In this document: piece after piece, positions 33,315 through 35,467 of the stretch
Numbering within the stretch: the stretch's first letter is position 1
Layout of the letters: each line of letters begins with the position of its first letter
NCBI RefSeq assembly: GCF_002086635.1
Contig: NZ_MVHD01000053.1
Span: forward strand, 1 to 35,467
Reading direction: 5' to 3'
Length of the DNA stretch: 35,467 nucleotides
Source: Mycobacterium alsense
GTDB lineage: Bacteria; Actinomycetota; Actinomycetes; Mycobacteriales; Mycobacteriaceae
The notes under the pieces: model-generated
Database searches by the model: none
What the model was told of the DNA's origin: nothing
What the model saw: only the letters and a program-made list of their open reading frames with translations
Translations under genes and position numbers: made by a program

Positions 33315-33689
33315 GTGAGTGACTCGCATGCCAAGGGCCTCAACGCATTCAAGGAAATGCTGCCCGGCCTGATCCCCGACGGCGCCACCGGGCTGCACGA
33401 CGGCGGGATTGCCGATGAACTCGGCGACATGGCCATCGACCACGTATTCGGCGCCTTGTGGACCCGGCCCGGGCTGGACCGTCGCTCCCGGAGCCTGGTG
33501 ACCCTCGGCGCTCTGATCGCCCTGCGGGCCGGCGACGAGTTGGAGTTCCACTTCCCCATCGCGCTCCGCAACGGGCTTACCCGCGAGGAGATCGAAGAGG
33601 TGATCTACCACGTGGCCGGATACGCCGGATATCCGGCGGCCGCGACGGCACGCAATGTGGCGCGCGAAGCGCTGGCTGGTTCATGCTGA
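33315..33689 (+). CDS. Carboxymuconolactone decarboxylase-family protein
   Basis: A 124-residue protein from GTG 33315, 2 nt after the SDR stop. It has the CMD helical fold signature: RRSRSLVTLGALIALRAGDELEFHFP in two parts, then ALRNGLTREEIEEVIYHVAGYAGYPAA. The peroxidase CxxC of AhpD is absent (the equivalent segment has His and no Cys), so it belongs to the gamma-CMD-like side rather than to antioxidant AhpD. It probably acts with the SDR in breakdown of a cyclic or aromatic compound, which is inference. Its stop overlaps the next start by 7 nt. Confidence 0.88.
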   Translation: MSDSHAKGLNAFKEMLPGLIPDGATGLHDGGIADELGDMAIDHVFGALWTRPGLDRRSRSLVTLGALIALRAGDELEFHFPIALRNGLTREEIEEVIYHVAGYAGYPAAATARNVAREALAGSC

Positions 33690-34366
33690 CGTTAGAGCAA
33701 GCGCTGGACGAGACGCGCACGGGCGACCTCTGGCTGTTCCGCGGCCGCTCCCGGCCCGACCGCGCGATCCAGACGCTGACGAACGCCCCGGTGAACCACG
33801 TCGGGATGACGGTGGCGATCGACGACCTGCCGCCCCTGATCTGGCACGCCGAACTGGGCGACAAGCTCGTCGACGTCTGGTCCGGCACCCACCACCGCGG
33901 CGTGCAGCTCAACGATCTGCGGGAAGCCGTCTTGCAGTGGACCGACCGATACCACCAGCGGTGCTGGCTGCGCCAGCTGACGCCACACGCGACCCGGGAA
34001 CAGGAGAACGCGCTGCTGCGGGTCATCGCGCGGATGGATGGGACCCCATTTCCCACGGCCGCGCGGCTAACGGCCCGGTGGTTCCGTGGCCGGCTCCCCA
34101 CCGTCAACGACTGGATACGGGGAATCCCGGTGGTGGACAGTAAGATTCGTGAACAGACGCGGCGACGCAAGGAAGAGCACCGCCGGATGGGCCTCGAGAC
34201 GGCGTACTGCGCGGAGACCGTGGCGATCACCTACGAGGAAATGGGATTGCTCGTCACCGACAAGGACGCCAATTGGTTCGACCCGGGCAGGTTCTGGAGC
34301 GGCGACACGCTGCCGCTGGCGCCCGGCTACCGGCTGGGTGAGGAGATCGCGGTGTCCCTCGGCTAG
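33683..34366 (+). CDS. Permuted papain-fold (YiiX/NlpC-P60-like) protein
   Basis: A 227-residue protein from ATG 33683, which overlaps the CMD stop by 7 nt. The N-terminal TGDLWLFRGRS and APVNHVGMTVAI (His39) followed late by ETAYCAETVA (Cys176) give the His-before-Cys order of circularly permuted papain-like enzymes such as YiiX. These are cysteine hydrolases or acyltransferases acting on amide or ester bonds; the substrate is unknown. No signal peptide is visible, so it may be cytoplasmic. Rv1118c occupies a similar place in M. tuberculosis and may be related, but it is longer (about 286 aa) and I am unsure. Its stop overlaps the convergent ABM gene by 3 nt. Confidence 0.75.
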   Translation: MLTLEQALDETRTGDLWLFRGRSRPDRAIQTLTNAPVNHVGMTVAIDDLPPLIWHAELGDKLVDVWSGTHHRGVQLNDLREAVLQWTDRYHQRCWLRQLTPHATREQENALLRVIARMDGTPFPTAARLTARWFRGRLPTVNDWIRGIPVVDSKIREQTRRRKEEHRRMGLETAYCAETVAITYEEMGLLVTDKDANWFDPGRFWSGDTLPLAPGYRLGEEIAVSLG

Positions 34367-34686
34367 CCGACGGACATCTCCCCCATCTCCGACCACCCCG
34401 TGGCGTCGAGCGTCTGGCTGATGATCTTGGGCGTCGACCGCAAGGCCTGGGGCAGCTCTTGCATCGCCCGCTTGAAGTGCTCGCTGTTGACGTGCGCGGC
34501 GCCCGCGTCCCCGTCGCGGAAGGCCTCCACGAGGACGTACTCGGCCGGGTTATCCAGGCTGCGCGACCACTCGAACCACAGGTTGCCTTCCTCGGCACGG
34601 GTGGCGGCGGTGAACGACGCGACCAGTTCCGGCCAGCGGTCGGTCCATTCCGGCTTGGTCTCGAACTTGACGACGATGAAGATCAT
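34363..34686 (-). CDS. Antibiotic biosynthesis monooxygenase-fold protein (Rv1117-like)
   Basis: A 107-residue protein starting MIFIVVKFETKPEW, with FTAATRAEEGNLWFEWSRS and YVLVEAFRDGDAGAAH and the HVNSEHFKRAMQEL helix. This is the dimeric ferredoxin-like ABM fold, found in small quinol monooxygenases, heme-degrading enzymes and proteins of unknown role. The length equals that of Rv1117 as I recall (107 aa), and the position fits the reversed Rv1117-Rv1127c order. A GTG one codon upstream (34689) is an alternative start. No metal ligand or specific substrate residue can be assigned. Confidence 0.85.
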   Translation of the reverse strand: MIFIVVKFETKPEWTDRWPELVASFTAATRAEEGNLWFEWSRSLDNPAEYVLVEAFRDGDAGAAHVNSEHFKRAMQELPQALRSTPKIISQTLDATGWSEMGEMSVG

Positions 34687-34780
34687 CACCAGATCATCCC
34701 GCTCCAGCGTCCCTCGTGCGTGGTCTGCGCCAGCATACGTGCGATCTGGGATCGTCCCCACTAACGCCTCGCAGCAAAAT

Positions 34781-34813
34781 GCGCCCAGGCGGCCTCCTCG
34801 GCGCCTGGGGCGC
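34781..34813 (-). terminator. Intrinsic terminator-like hairpin
   Basis: On the minus strand GCGCCCCAGGCG pairs with CGCCTGGGCGC (one bulged C) and is followed by ATTTT. It lies about 105 nt past the stop of the Pro-rich gene and about 95 nt before the ABM gene, on the same strand as both. A classic stem plus short U-run, so termination of the upstream transcript is likely. Confidence 0.6.
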
Positions 34814-34918
34814 ATATTGCCATGACACATGTCACACCATAGTCTTTATCCGGAACGGCTCACATGCCGCAAATTTGCGTGTTTTCGGATAAACCGACAT
34901 TCGCGCAAATTCAATTTG

Positions 34919-35467
34919 TTACGGATTCGCAATTGCGGGGTCGCCCGGCATTGCGGCGCCGGGCGCCGGCGGCGGGGGCGGTGGCGGCGCGCCGCGGCCG
35001 ACGATGCTGAATTGGGCATTCTCGCCGCCGGGTCCGCCTATTTCCGCGCTGGCGGTGACCAGGTCGCGGCGCGGAACGTAGGGCGGGTGCGGGGGTTGCG
35101 TGCTCGGCGGATTGAGCGCCGGACGCGCTCCCGGGTTGGACGAGTTGTTGGGACCATGCGCCGGTGCGGTCGTTTGAGCGCCGGGCGGCGTCGTTTGTGC
35201 GCCGGGGTGGGTGGGTTGCGGTTGCGAAGGCTCGTTGCCCCGTGTGCCCGACGGCTCCGGGCTGTGCGCCGGCGGCGGGCTCTGGGTCGCCGGCTGCTGG
35301 CTCTGGGTGCCCGGCGGCTGGCTGTGGGTGGCCGGCGGCTGGCTCGGGGCCGGTTCGTGGGTCTGCGGTGGGTTCTGGGGGGCTTTAGACCCGCCGCCCT
35401 GACCGCCCGGGTTGCCGCCGCCAGGGTTGCCGCCGCCAGGGTTGCCGCCACCGCCACCGCCACCGCC
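34919..35467 (-). CDS. Pro/Gln/Thr-rich protein, C-terminal 182 residues (5' end outside window)
   Basis: The minus-strand frame is open from the window edge to the TAA at 34919-34921, with no internal start needed. From the N-side it reads as polyglycine, three GGGNP units, a Pro/Gln/Thr/Ser/His-rich spacer with repeated TQSQQP, SQPP and PGAQTT elements, and then a less repetitive end (YVPRRDLVTASAEIGG, NAQFSIVGRG, polyproline, and AIANP). Compositionally this resembles extended cell-wall-spanning or secreted regions of mycobacterial proteins. The N-terminus is missing, so no signal peptide or family can be shown. A competing frame at 35038-35463 gives an Arg-rich translation and is a shadow. 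Function unknown. Confidence 0.75.
   Translation of the reverse strand, partial: GGGGGGGGNPGGGNPGGGNPGGQGGGSKAPQNPPQTHEPAPSQPPATHSQPPGTQSQQPATQSPPPAHSPEPSGTRGNEPSQPQPTHPGAQTTPPGAQTTAPAHGPNNSSNPGARPALNPPSTQPPHPPYVPRRDLVTASAEIGGPGGENAQFSIVGRGAPPPPPPPAPGAAMPGDPAIANP

Noticed and set aside
35038..35463. 141-codon Arg-rich minus-strand frame at the right edge
   Set aside because: It is the out-of-frame reading of the Pro/Gln/Thr-rich gene, whose own frame is open to the window edge and has clear repeats.

Overview
The window looks like a slow-growing Mycobacterium. It is GC-rich throughout, it starts inside the Gly/Ala/Asn repeat region of a PE_PGRS protein (a family largely confined to slow growers), it carries mycobactin-type NRPS/PKS genes, and its flanks follow a recognisable M. 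tuberculosis gene order. I cannot name the species from sequence alone.

Left flank (1-6035): the C-terminal end of a PE_PGRS protein; a DoxX-family membrane protein; a truncated pyruvate phosphate dikinase (ppdK) translationally coupled to a winged-helix protein; a WS/DGAT-like acyltransferase; and the epoxide hydrolase ephC. From ppdK to ephC the order and strands match, in reverse, Rv1127c-Rv1124 of M. tuberculosis.

Central block (6072-27945): a VOC-family gene, then on the minus strand a tightly overlapping operon mbtC-mbtD-mbtE-mbtF-mbtG-mbtH (ketosynthase; AT-KR-ACP; dimodular NRPS; C-A-PCP-E NRPS; lysine N-oxygenase; MbtH). Upstream of mbtC, across a 441-nt gap, is a stand-alone type II thioesterase on the same strand. 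A 527-nt region then separates it from a divergent plus-strand pair, a condensation/WS-DGAT-like acyltransferase and a cytochrome P450. No mbtA, mbtB or mbtI lies in the window, so the salicylate activation and oxazoline-forming parts of mycobactin synthesis are absent here. mbtE has a 1-nt deletion at an A8 core motif, and several NRPS catalytic positions are altered.

Right flank (27970-35467): bpoB, gnd2, zwf1 and a class III nucleotide cyclase match Rv1123c-Rv1120c in reverse. After them come a tiny membrane peptide, an SDR-CMD-permuted papain-like operon, an antibiotic-monooxygenase-fold protein (like Rv1117), and the C-terminus of a Pro/Gln/Thr-rich protein running out of the window.

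How it fits together: the left and right flanks are neighbours in M. tuberculosis (ephC next to bpoB), where the mbt genes sit elsewhere (Rv2377c-Rv2386c). The central ~22 kb therefore looks like a siderophore-type NRPS/PKS block sitting at a different chromosomal site, either a relocated and split mbt locus or a second, divergent mbt-like pathway with its own thioesterase, P450 and acyltransferase. Statements about other genomes come from memory of the families and the M. tuberculosis map, not from searches.
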